64,000 bases of DNA, taken from NCBI GenBank assembly GCA_046462535.1, contig JBKGVF010000020.1, positions 62,001 through 126,000 of the forward strand, given 5' to 3'. The notes under the pieces are model-generated. The model saw only the letters and a program-made list of their open reading frames with translations, was not told where the DNA came from and did not search any database. This DNA comes from JAAZCI01 sp046462535. GTDB taxonomy: Bacteria > Pseudomonadota > Gammaproteobacteria > Cardiobacteriales > Wohlfahrtiimonadaceae. Numbering within the stretch: position 1 is the first letter of the stretch; every line of letters begins with the position of its first letter. The position numbers were made by a program, and so were the translations under genes. This document shows, piece by piece, positions 19,201 through 25,948 of this stretch.

Positions 19201-19930
19201 AATTGAGCCCTATTGAGAAAGGCTTTGCATGCCTGAGCGAATTATAGAACGCTTCAGTCGTCTGCCCCGAAAGCGTTCGCCCTGAAGCATCGGTAATCGT
19301 ACCAGAGATCATCACAGGTAAGCGAATCTCACGGCTTTCAAAGATTGTTTCGATCGCAAAGAGTGCTGCTTTAGCATTGAGTGTATCGAAGATCGTCTCC
19401 ACCATGATAATCTCAGCACCCCCATCGATTAAGCCATTGAGCGCCTCTTTATAGCCAAGCACCAACTCATCAAAAGTGGTATTCCGAAAGCCAGGATCAT
19501 TCACATCTGGTGAGATAGAGGCTGTTTTACTCGTAGGCCCAATGACCCCCACGACAAATCGTGGCGACTCTTTCGTGGAGTAGCGATCACACACCCGTTT
19601 TGCAATCTCGGCACCGGCTCTATTGATCTCGTAGGCGTACTCCTCAAGCCCATAATCCGCCATCGACATCCGTGTCGCATTAAAGGTATTGGTCTCGATA
19701 AGATCTGCACCGGCAGCGAGATATTGATCATGAATCTTTTCAATTACTTCCGGCTTTGTAAGGTTTAAAAGATCATTATTCCCTTTTAAATCTTTATGCC
19801 ACTCTTTAAACTCTTCACCCCGAAAATCTGCCTCTTCAAGCTTTTCTGCCTGAATCATCGTTCCCATTGCACCATCTAAAATTAGGATACGCTTCTGTGA
19901 TAGTTTAGTTAATGCTGCTACTGAGCTCAT
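16259..19930 (-). CDS. metH: Cobalamin-dependent methionine synthase
   Basis: Transfers methyl from 5-methyltetrahydrofolate to homocysteine, giving methionine. All four modules are present in 1223 residues: homocysteine-binding barrel with zinc cysteines in GLNCALG (about 243-249) and GGCCGT (about 307-312); pterin-binding barrel starting FVNVGERTNITGS (about 353); cobalamin cap and Rossmann domains with the B12-binding His in DVHDIGKNIVG (about 755-765); and the reactivation domain ending with RPAPGYPACPEH, which binds SAM. AAGGAG precedes the ATG. The small gene 11 bases upstream and the SAM-I riboswitch ahead of it show that the operon is repressed when SAM is plentiful. Confidence 0.98.
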   Translation of the reverse strand: MSSVAALTKLSQKRILILDGAMGTMIQAEKLEEADFRGEEFKEWHKDLKGNNDLLNLTKPEVIEKIHDQYLAAGADLIETNTFNATRMSMADYGLEEYAYEINRAGAEIAKRVCDRYSTKESPRFVVGVIGPTSKTASISPDVNDPGFRNTTFDELVLGYKEALNGLIDGGAEIIMVETIFDTLNAKAALFAIETIFESREIRLPVMISGTITDASGRTLSGQTTEAFYNSLRHAKPFSIGLNCALGPDLLRQYVAELSRISEFRVSAHANAGLPNAFGEYDLDAETMAKEMQEWAEAGLLNIVGGCCGTTPEHIRAFKTLVADCAPREIPDLPRQMRLSGLEACNLTAGKSLFVNVGERTNITGSAKFKRLIREKRYSEALDVARDQVENGAQIIDINMDEGMLDSKHEMVTFLNLIASEPDISRVPIMLDSSKWEILEAGLKCIQGKGIVNSISMKEGIEEFKADAELLKKYGAAAVVMAFDEEGQADNFTRRIEICERAYRILVDEVGFPPEDIIFDPNVFAVATGIPEHNRYGLDFIEATQWIRENLPHVQISGGISNVSFSFRGNNLVREAIHAVFLYHGIKAGLSMGIVNAGQLAIYQDIPKELKTAIEDVLFDRFPEASENLLDIAQKYHGDGANRKTEDLSWRELPVNERLTHALVNGIDSYIEEDTELARQNFMRPIEVIEGPLMTGMNVVGDLFGEGKMFLPQVVKSARVMKRAVAYLIPFIEEEKRRTGNTDQSNGKILIATVKGDVHDIGKNIVGVVLQCNNFEVIDMGVMVPTPDIIEKALQEKVDVIGLSGLITPSLEEMVNFAKEMQRRKLDIPIMIGGATTSLAHTAVRIAPNYDHTVVYVRDASRSVGVAQSLISPELREQFKVDLKVDYARRRELYLERQRDIDLLPFDEAVNNKHHLDFENVIVTPKKLGVFEIEVALSELIPTIDWTPFFASWQLRAKFPRILEDEVVGEEATKLYHDALAMLDRIIAEEWLTAKAVIGFFPASNAGESTTLYTDESRTEVLAELHHLRQQTRRPNGMPNRSLADFVGDRDYIGAFACTAGIGIEPYIAAFEADHDDYNSIMLKALADRLAESLAEYLHKRVRKEFWGYAADERLDNEALIREEYRGIRPAPGYPACPEHTEKATLWELLEPDKRIGMTLTESFAMNPQSSVSGWYFSHPDAIYFGVGKIGRDQVEDYAKRKGWDLKTAESWLAPNLGYNPEE

Positions 19931-19941
19931 TTGGTCTCTCC

Positions 19942-20130
19942 TTATTTAGATTCAGGCTCTTGCGCTAATGACTCTGTCAATGGGGAATTAAGATCATAAT
20001 CGGGATAACTCTTAAGCAGCTCTTCTAACTCTAAAATAGCCCAAGCTCGTAACCATATCTCTGCCTGACTCCGTTCTTGATGGCGTTTTAGTTGGCTTAA
20101 CTCTTCTTGTAGGGTATCGATTGATCGCAT
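19942..20130 (-). CDS. Small protein co-transcribed with metH, unknown function
   Basis: A 62-residue acidic protein with a good ribosome site (ATAGGAG, then ATG at 20130). The N-terminal 35 residues (IDTLQEELSQLKRHQERSQA onward) look helical and coiled-coil-like, followed by a Trp-containing helix (EIWLRAWAILELEELL) and a polar tail. It is the first gene after the SAM-I riboswitch and its terminator, and metH starts 11 bases later. It may be a partner of MetH or a translational spacer; I do not recognise a family. Confidence 0.65.
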   Translation of the reverse strand: MRSIDTLQEELSQLKRHQERSQAEIWLRAWAILELEELLKSYPDYDLNSPLTESLAQEPESK

Positions 20131-20156
20131 ATTATCTGCTCCTATAGTCCATAGAT

Positions 20157-20189
20157 AAAAAAAGCCCTTCTATGAGTAAGAAGAGCTTT
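20157..20189 (-). terminator. Riboswitch-controlled attenuator hairpin
   Basis: On the minus strand AAAGCTCTTCT (20189-20179) pairs with AGAAGGGCTTT (20171-20161) with one mismatch, followed by a run of T. An alternative stem can form between AAGAG/CTTTA of the aptamer's 3' flank (about 20211-20199) and TAAAG/CTCTT of this hairpin, i.e. an antiterminator that uses the P1 3' strand. This is the classical OFF-switch arrangement. Confidence 0.85.
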
Positions 20190-20206
20190 AATCGTGACTA
20201 AAGTTC

Positions 20207-20326
20207 CTCTTATCTTCCAGTAGTCACCATTCTGATCTAACTACTGTTGGATTTAGCACAGTACCCTTTCGAGCCTGTTGCTGAGATTTCATCGGGCCAA
20301 ATCCCTCCATCTCTCTCAATAAGAAT
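20207..20326 (-). promoter_or_regulatory. SAM-I (S-box) riboswitch
   Basis: The minus-strand leader carries the whole S-box core in order: P1 5' TTCTTAT, GAGAGAGATGGAGGGATTTG, GGCCCGATGAAA, CAGCAACAGGC, GTGCTAAATCC, a P4 stem CAGTAGT...ACTACTG, and P1 3' GATAAGA. The P1 halves pair, and the kink-turn (GATGA) and GCAAC/GTGC elements are in place. Followed by the attenuator, it should stop transcription into the small gene and metH when SAM binds. SAM-I is best known from Firmicutes, so its use for metH in a gammaproteobacterium is notable. Confidence 0.95.
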
Positions 20327-20497
20327 GAGCATCTTCAAGCTATCATATATTTTTCCACCTGCAAATGCTTTTCCCAACTATTTTCAATTAAGATTTTCTT
20401 TAAATATCAAAGATATAGCAATATTCACTCACTAAAGACCACTCCCCCCTTTAGTCTGTTAAAATAGAGAATCGATTTTTGCATGCGTGAGGTTTAG

Positions 20498-20854
20498 ATG
20501 AAGATTATTCGAATAGTTTTAGGCAATATCATTCTCTTTTTGGATTTTATCTTCTCCCCAACACCGATAAAACGGGGAGAAGAAGAGCAAGCGAGAATCA
20601 ATCAAAAATGTGCCAATCTTGCGCTCTACCAATTTAAGATGTGTCCATTTTGTGTCAAAGTAAGAAGGGTTATTAAACGGCAGAATCTACCGATTGAGAT
20701 TCGCGATGCCCTCAATAATGAGCAGTATGCCACTGAACTTGTAAAAGAGGGGGGCAAACGACAAGTACCCGCTTTAAGAATTACAGAGCGTGATGGCTCC
20801 ACCCACTGGCTATATGAGTCTGATGCTATAAAAGAGTATTTAGAAGCACTCTAA
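20498..20854 (+). CDS. Membrane-anchored glutaredoxin-like protein
   Basis: A 118-residue protein. Residues about 5-20 are hydrophobic (IVLGNIILFLDFIF) and could anchor it to the inner membrane. The rest is a glutaredoxin/GST N-terminal thioredoxin fold with the active-site CPFC (about 50-53, in FKMCPFCVKVRR) and the cis-Pro segment RQVPALRI (about 88-95). It should reduce protein or mixed disulfides with glutathione. GTGAGG precedes the ATG. The nitroreductase gene follows by 33 bases, so a shared redox transcript is likely. The region ahead is divergent from the SAM-I leader. Confidence 0.85.
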   Translation: MKIIRIVLGNIILFLDFIFSPTPIKRGEEEQARINQKCANLALYQFKMCPFCVKVRRVIKRQNLPIEIRDALNNEQYATELVKEGGKRQVPALRITERDGSTHWLYESDAIKEYLEAL

Positions 20855-20887
20855 TTTCAGTAATCGAGCGATATTTAAGGAGAAGAA

Positions 20888-21538
20888 ATGAGTATCAATA
20901 TTGCAGATATTGCAAAGAAACGTTACACCTGCAAAGTTTATGAGAAGGGAGCGGTCATCCCTCAAGAGAAGGTAGCGCAACTATTAGATGTTCTGCGCTT
21001 TAGCCCCTCCTCTGTCAACTCTCAACCATGGCATTTTATTATTGTCTCTACAGATGAAGGGAAGGAGAGAATTCTCCCTGGAATTTCTGAATTTAATCAT
21101 CCACGAATCACCGATGCCTCTCATGTTGTAATCTTCTGTGCTAAAAATGAGATGGATGATGCTCATATTCAAGGTGTTTTAGCCCATGAAGCGGAGGATA
21201 ACCGCTTTGCCACTGACGAGATGAAAGAGGCCAATGATAATGGGCGCCGCTACTTCATTGGCCTTAATAATCATTCACAAGAGGCACTCCATCAGTGGGA
21301 AGGTAAACAGATCTATATTGCCTTAGGACAGCTTCTACTTGCTGCAGCTGCTTTAGGTATTGACTCTACCCCTATCGAAGGGTTTGACCCTGCTAAGCTT
21401 GATGAGATATTAAATCTTAAAGAGATGGGGTATCACTCTGTAGTCGTTGCCTCTCTTGGATATCGGAGCGATGATGATTTTAATGCGAAACTGAAAAAAT
21501 CACGCTTTCCTAAAGAGCAGCTCTTTACCTATCTGTAA
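20888..21538 (+). CDS. Oxygen-insensitive NAD(P)H nitroreductase, NfsB-like
   Basis: A 216-residue FMN-dependent nitroreductase family member. The N-terminal RYTCKVYEKG and the RFSPSSVNSQPWHFIIVS segment (about 37-54) bind FMN; IYIALGQLLLAAAALGIDST and EGFDPAKLDEIL are the characteristic NfsB central motifs. The family reduces nitroaromatics, quinones or dihydropteridines by two-electron steps. It dimerises in the cytoplasm. AAGGAG precedes the ATG. A hairpin just after the stop separates it from the convergent MBL gene. Confidence 0.92.
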   Translation: MSINIADIAKKRYTCKVYEKGAVIPQEKVAQLLDVLRFSPSSVNSQPWHFIIVSTDEGKERILPGISEFNHPRITDASHVVIFCAKNEMDDAHIQGVLAHEAEDNRFATDEMKEANDNGRRYFIGLNNHSQEALHQWEGKQIYIALGQLLLAAAALGIDSTPIEGFDPAKLDEILNLKEMGYHSVVVASLGYRSDDDFNAKLKKSRFPKEQLFTYL

Positions 21539-21546
21539 ATAGGCCA

Positions 21547-21580
21547 TAAAAATAGCGCTAAGGATACCCTTAGCGCTATT
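21547..21580. terminator. Bidirectional terminator between convergent genes
   Basis: A 13-bp perfect stem, AATAGCGCTAAGG (21551-21563) with CCTTAGCGCTATT (21568-21580). The minus strand has TTTTTA after it, so it is stronger for the MBL gene; the plus side has only CTATT. Confidence 0.75.
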
Positions 21581-21619
21581 CTATTGATTAATTATCTCAC
21601 GCTCTAAGGGTGAATCATC

Positions 21620-22543
21620 CTACTCCCACTCCACCTCGCCTGTTACCACCTGTGCACTTAAGGGTAAAACGGCATCATTTAGCTCTGGATAATACTCCTT
21701 CATATAAGCAATAATTGCATTGCTCTCATCAAATTGAGCTTCTGCCTCTAAAAATCGCTCTAGATAGGTTTTTGTAAAATGGATATTCTCAATCCCAAAC
21801 CGGTTACCTGCACCAAAGTGACCAGGAATAACTATCGCAGGCTTTAAGGATTCAAAATAGATTAGATCCTCAATCCAACTCTGTTGACTCTCTATACTTT
21901 TCGTATCTGCGATAAAGAGGTGACTATCTGCTGAGATAGAGATCCCCCCTAGAAGAAGGCGATCCGCTTCATTATAGAGTGAAGTGCGCTTAGGATCATT
22001 CCCGACAATCAAGAAATGATTATCCCCAAAGGTAATCTCACCCTCAATAGCTTTTGGCAGGCTAATCTCTGTCGGTGCATCCTCTTTTAAAGTCTCAGCC
22101 CACACAGCTAATTTAGCCTCTACTGTTGCAGCAATATGTTCAATTGTCTCCTGTGTCGCATAAGCATCCGCCTCAGGAAAAGCCTCTAATAGAGTCGGTA
22201 AACCAAAATAGTAGTCAGGATCTCCGTGGGAAATATAGATCATCTCCAATCTTAATCCTCGCGCTTTCAGGTAGTTGACAACCTTTTCCGCATCCCGCTT
22301 AGAAAATTGAGTATCTACTAAAAAGGCTCGATCACCCGCTGTAATAATTGTTGCTGTTGATCCCATAATCGGATCGGGCGTAACAATATGATAGGTGAGA
22401 GATTCTCCCTGAATCTCTTTGATGATGAGGGATTCTGCAGGATTAGAGAGAGCTGCTTGAGTCTCCATACTCCCCTCTTGACTAACCCCAACTCCCGTCA
22501 CTCCTAATAATACCGCTGATAATGCAATGACTATTCGCTTCAT
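21620..22543 (-). CDS. Exported metallo-beta-lactamase-fold protein with altered metal motif
   Basis: A 307-residue protein with a signal-peptide-like start (MKRIVIALSAVLLGVTGVGV), so probably periplasmic. The MBL fold is recognisable: STATIITAGDRAFLVDTQF (about 62-80), then the loop that normally reads HxHxDH. Here it is SHGDPDYYFG (105-114): His106 and Asp110 remain, but the second and fourth His positions are Asp108 and Tyr111. Later VIPGHFGAGN supplies a further His. The protein may bind metal differently or only one ion; the substrate is unknown. YceI is upstream on the same strand, 55 bases away, possibly one operon. Confidence 0.75.
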   Translation of the reverse strand: MKRIVIALSAVLLGVTGVGVSQEGSMETQAALSNPAESLIIKEIQGESLTYHIVTPDPIMGSTATIITAGDRAFLVDTQFSKRDAEKVVNYLKARGLRLEMIYISHGDPDYYFGLPTLLEAFPEADAYATQETIEHIAATVEAKLAVWAETLKEDAPTEISLPKAIEGEITFGDNHFLIVGNDPKRTSLYNEADRLLLGGISISADSHLFIADTKSIESQQSWIEDLIYFESLKPAIVIPGHFGAGNRFGIENIHFTKTYLERFLEAEAQFDESNAIIAYMKEYYPELNDAVLPLSAQVVTGEVEWE

Positions 22544-22598
22544 ACTCTTCTCCTAATATAAAAATTAATCGACTCTTCTCTAATAGCTCTAATAGCTG

Positions 22599-23165
22599 TT
22601 ACTCAGTTGCTCGTCTCATTACCTCCCCATCGATGGTAATGCGCACCTCCTCCCCAATATTAGGAGAGAGAAAGTTTAATCCCCACTGACTACGTTTAAT
22701 CACTGTGGTTGCCTGAAATCCAATTGTCTCCACCCCACTCATTGGGTTAGGTTCATGCTTATTTAGGGTGACTAGTAGAGTGACCGGATTCGTTACCCCA
22801 AGGAGTGTCAATGCGCCTTCTAGCTGCCCTTCATCAGTAAACCCAAAGTAGAGTCCCTCACCAACAAAGATAACCTCAGGATATTCGGCAACATTAAAGA
22901 AATCCTCACTTCTCAGATGTTGATTGAGTGCCTCGGATAGGGTTGAGACTGAGTCGGCCTCAATAGCCATCACTACTTTCGTCTTCTCTGGAATTCCCTC
23001 CTGATAATGTAGCTCACCAGAAAAGCGAGAAAAATATCCATGTGTGATGGAAAATCCCATATGGCTGATGGAGAAGGCGATCCGTGTATGCTCATGATCA
23101 AAATCCCATATTGGTGTTGCTCTTTCACTGCTGCTTAATTGATCTCGTTGAAATAGCTTTTTCAT
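22599..23165 (-). CDS. YceI family lipocalin-like protein
   Basis: A 188-residue protein with the YceI pattern: WDFDHEHTRIAFSISHMGFS (about 20-39), YFSRFSGELHY, the DSVSTLSEALNQHLRSEDFF segment (about 71-90) followed by YPEVIFVG, and WGLNF near the end. YceI proteins form a beta-barrel that binds a polyisoprenoid-type lipid. Most are exported; this one begins MKKLFQRDQLSSSERATPIW with no hydrophobic signal, so it may stay in the cytoplasm. AAGGAG precedes the ATG. It probably shares a transcript with the MBL-fold gene. Confidence 0.85.
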   Translation of the reverse strand: MKKLFQRDQLSSSERATPIWDFDHEHTRIAFSISHMGFSITHGYFSRFSGELHYQEGIPEKTKVVMAIEADSVSTLSEALNQHLRSEDFFNVAEYPEVIFVGEGLYFGFTDEGQLEGALTLLGVTNPVTLLVTLNKHEPNPMSGVETIGFQATTVIKRSQWGLNFLSPNIGEEVRITIDGEVMRRATE

Positions 23166-23422
23166 ACCCTCTCCTTGCTTTATTAGCTTGTGGATTGATT
23201 TATTTTCAGTATAGGAGAGATTTTTACTTTAGGAAGAAATTAAAAGTTGCATAGAAATCATATAGTTATAACGCTAACTATTACAATCTCTCAACTTAGC
23301 TATGTACTCTAACTTTTTATAAAAGTAACCCTTTGAAATGGATGGCATTAATCATCATCAGAGATGAGCGCTCTAATAATGACTCACGTTACCTCTGCTA
23401 TAAAATCTAAAGAAATTGCCTA

Positions 23423-25414
23423 TTATTTATCCAGCAGTCGACTATCACAATGCCCCCCTTGCTCCTGATAAACAAAGAGCTCTACTTTTCGTGCAATCTC
23501 ATTAGCATCATCCCCACGATTAATAACTAAAGCCCCTGCCGCTTGAGTGAGGACTAAAATATTGCTGACAATTGTGATTGATACCCGCTGCCGTATCTCA
23601 TCTAAATTGAGTTGAAAAATCCCCTCTTGCCGTGTTTGATAGAAGAGATTACGAATCTCGCTAATTCGATTCGTTTCATAAAAGCGACGAATATTATTAG
23701 CTAATGAATCGAGTTCATCATAGAGAAGGCGTAACTCTGCAGAACTATCATCGATAACAAAACTATTGAGTGCCCGCAAAATAGAGCGATACTGCTGCGA
23801 GACCTCATCACACTCAGCACGCTGAATCGCTATCATCTCTTCATTTACCCGTACAGTTTTAGAGCCCCGCTTATTGGAAAAGTAACAAGCCTCAAGCTCC
23901 CCCTCCCAGATTAGATAGATCCCCTCTGCTTCAGCACGCTGTAATTCATGGATAAGATTCCAAGTCGCTTTAAAAAGCCCTCGTCTCTCTCCCGCTTCTT
24001 GGGCACGCTCAATCTCTCGACACACGATAATACGCCGCAAAGCAATGAGAAACTTCTTAATCTGATCTTCTGAAAACTTCTGCTGCTGAATAAGAAGGTG
24101 GCGAATCCTATTGAAGCTCTCAATATCCCCTCGATTCTGTTGAGAGAGATAGGTGATCATCTCATCAAAGCTCTCACTATAGTAGACATGTTCTTGAAAA
24201 TATTGAAAAAGCCCCATCTTTGGGTTAAAGGTAATCTGCATTAAACGATCGATCAGTCGCTTAAAGTGAAAGCGACGCTCAGGTGGCAATACCTCTTGAC
24301 TAACACGGCCCCGATTTAAGAATTGATCGACCCACTCTGGCGCATCGATAATCCAATCTAAATCAGCAAGAATGCTCACCTCCTTCTTAAGCAGCTCAAG
24401 TAGCTTGTGAGCAGCAATAAAATCCCCCTTCCCTAGTAAGGGGAGTAGCTCGACACCTCGTGCTGTCAGTGAGAGCTCTAATTTACGATTTAAGGTGTGG
24501 CAGATCTTCTCATCGGTTGGACCTTCAAGGAGTAAAATATGATCAGCAAAAAAAGCACGCTTAAATTCACTTGAAAGGCGAGAAATTAAGTTCTCAAGTC
24601 GCTCCTGCTCCTCTAGATGGTGGAAATCTAAAAACTGATGGACAGGGTGCTCTAACCCCATACAGAACCCTAATGATTTGAGGTCTTCTGGGGTATTGAG
24701 GTGGATCAGCTCTTCAGAATGAGTAGCAATAATGATAATCTTCTTGGTACTATTTTGAGCAGGTATCCCGCTATAGCGACGAATCTCCTCTAAGAGGAAA
24801 TTTTGATATTGTGGGTGGAGTGAAAGCTCTGGTTCATCAATTAAGAGTACCCCTATCGTATCGTTATAGATAGCAGCTAATAATCCCACTAAATGGATTA
24901 AACCTGAGGCCTCACGACCAATGCCATACCGCTCCCCTTGGCTATCTTCGCGCACAAAATTAACGGCTAGGCCCCCAGCTTCCCAAGCTAAATCAATATC
25001 ACGATTAAAGAACTCCTTAAGACGAGCCCGAATCTTAAGCTGTATATCGGGTCGTGCTTTTAGCGACTGATAATCGATAGCTAACGTCTCAACAAAATAA
25101 CGACTACTATCGGGGTATGGCGTTGCTTCATCTACATATTTAGAGCTCACCTTAAGCGCTTGATTAGCATGATGTAAAATGCGGTAAGACTCTAGATTAG
25201 AGAGACGTCCTGATGCTAAAAGACGCACCTGACGCCCTAATGTTAATGTCTCATCACTCTTAAAATAATCCCGCAGTGCCCGTAAAATATGACTTTTTCC
25301 CGACGCATTAGGCCCTAGCAGTGTTAAAAAGCCATTTTCAGGAATGGTTAGACGTCGCTTTGTTAAGTGATCGCCGTAACGTACATTGATTGTAATGGGT
25401 ACTGCTGCCGTCAT
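23423..25414 (-). CDS. OLD-family ATPase with TOPRIM-type nuclease domain
   Basis: A 663-residue protein. The N-terminal ABC/SMC-type ATPase has Walker A GPNASGKS (about 34-41), a signature-like region EASGLIHLVGLLAA (about 180), Walker B VLLIDEPELSLHP (about 199-211) and the switch His in IIIIATHSEEL. After it comes a TOPRIM-like part: LLLEGPTDEKI (about 293-303) and ILADLDWI (about 347-354), giving the Glu and DxD metal residues of OLD nucleases. The last 250 residues are helical and unrecognised. Such proteins are often in phage defence (OLD, GajA), but no GajB/UvrD helicase or other partner is adjacent; neighbours are yceI and msrB. Role inferred. Confidence 0.8.
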   Translation of the reverse strand: MTAAVPITINVRYGDHLTKRRLTIPENGFLTLLGPNASGKSHILRALRDYFKSDETLTLGRQVRLLASGRLSNLESYRILHHANQALKVSSKYVDEATPYPDSSRYFVETLAIDYQSLKARPDIQLKIRARLKEFFNRDIDLAWEAGGLAVNFVREDSQGERYGIGREASGLIHLVGLLAAIYNDTIGVLLIDEPELSLHPQYQNFLLEEIRRYSGIPAQNSTKKIIIIATHSEELIHLNTPEDLKSLGFCMGLEHPVHQFLDFHHLEEQERLENLISRLSSEFKRAFFADHILLLEGPTDEKICHTLNRKLELSLTARGVELLPLLGKGDFIAAHKLLELLKKEVSILADLDWIIDAPEWVDQFLNRGRVSQEVLPPERRFHFKRLIDRLMQITFNPKMGLFQYFQEHVYYSESFDEMITYLSQQNRGDIESFNRIRHLLIQQQKFSEDQIKKFLIALRRIIVCREIERAQEAGERRGLFKATWNLIHELQRAEAEGIYLIWEGELEACYFSNKRGSKTVRVNEEMIAIQRAECDEVSQQYRSILRALNSFVIDDSSAELRLLYDELDSLANNIRRFYETNRISEIRNLFYQTRQEGIFQLNLDEIRQRVSITIVSNILVLTQAAGALVINRGDDANEIARKVELFVYQEQGGHCDSRLLDK

Positions 25415-25482
25415 TCATCCACATCCTGCATAAAAAGGGGAAATTAATCCCCTAATATACCCTATTTGAGGGGCAAATGGGA

Positions 25483-25917
25483 CTACTCCCCCTCCTCAAA
25501 GAGCCTTAAGTAGGCGCCATACCCCTCCTCTGCTAATCGCTCTTTCGGAATAAATCGCAATGCTGCCGAATTGATACAGTAACGCATTCCACCCAGCGCC
25601 TCAGGGCCGTCATCAAAAAGATGACCTAGATGGGAATCTGCCCCCTTACTGCGCACCTCTGTTCGATGATACCCGTAGGAGTAATCCTCATGTTCCGTAA
25701 TCTCCGTAGAGTTAATCGGCTTCGAGAAGGCGGGCCAACCACATCCTGCATCAAACTTATCGGTAGAGGAGAAGAGGGGTTCTCCTGAGACTATATCGAC
25801 ATAGATCCCCTCATCAAAATGGGCATCATACTCATTCTGAAATGGTGGCTCAGTTCCATTCTCTTGCGTTACGTGATATTGCATTGGGGTTAGCTTCTTC
25901 TTTAAATCATCACTCAT
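25483..25917 (-). CDS. msrB: Peptide-methionine (R)-S-oxide reductase
   Basis: Reduces methionine-R-sulfoxide in proteins. The 144-residue protein carries YVDIVSGEPLFSS (about 34-46), GCGWPAFSKPI (about 54-64), RTEVRSKGADSHLGHLFDDG, and the catalytic Cys in RYCINSAALRF (about 119-129). The four zinc cysteines of the E. coli type are absent, so it belongs to the zinc-free branch. No signal peptide, so cytoplasmic. GTGAGG precedes the start. The gene is 31 bases after the PTS-like gene's 5' side on the other flank; transcription with the OLD gene is possible but the gap carries no clear signal. Confidence 0.95.
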   Translation of the reverse strand: MSDDLKKKLTPMQYHVTQENGTEPPFQNEYDAHFDEGIYVDIVSGEPLFSSTDKFDAGCGWPAFSKPINSTEITEHEDYSYGYHRTEVRSKGADSHLGHLFDDGPEALGGMRYCINSAALRFIPKERLAEEGYGAYLRLFEEGE

Positions 25918-25948
25918 AATTAGAACCTCACTCTATTTTAATATTGCG

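Noticed and set aside
18828..19247. 139-codon plus-strand reading inside metH
   Set aside because: Antisense shadow of the metH homocysteine domain; no ribosome site and no recognisable fold.
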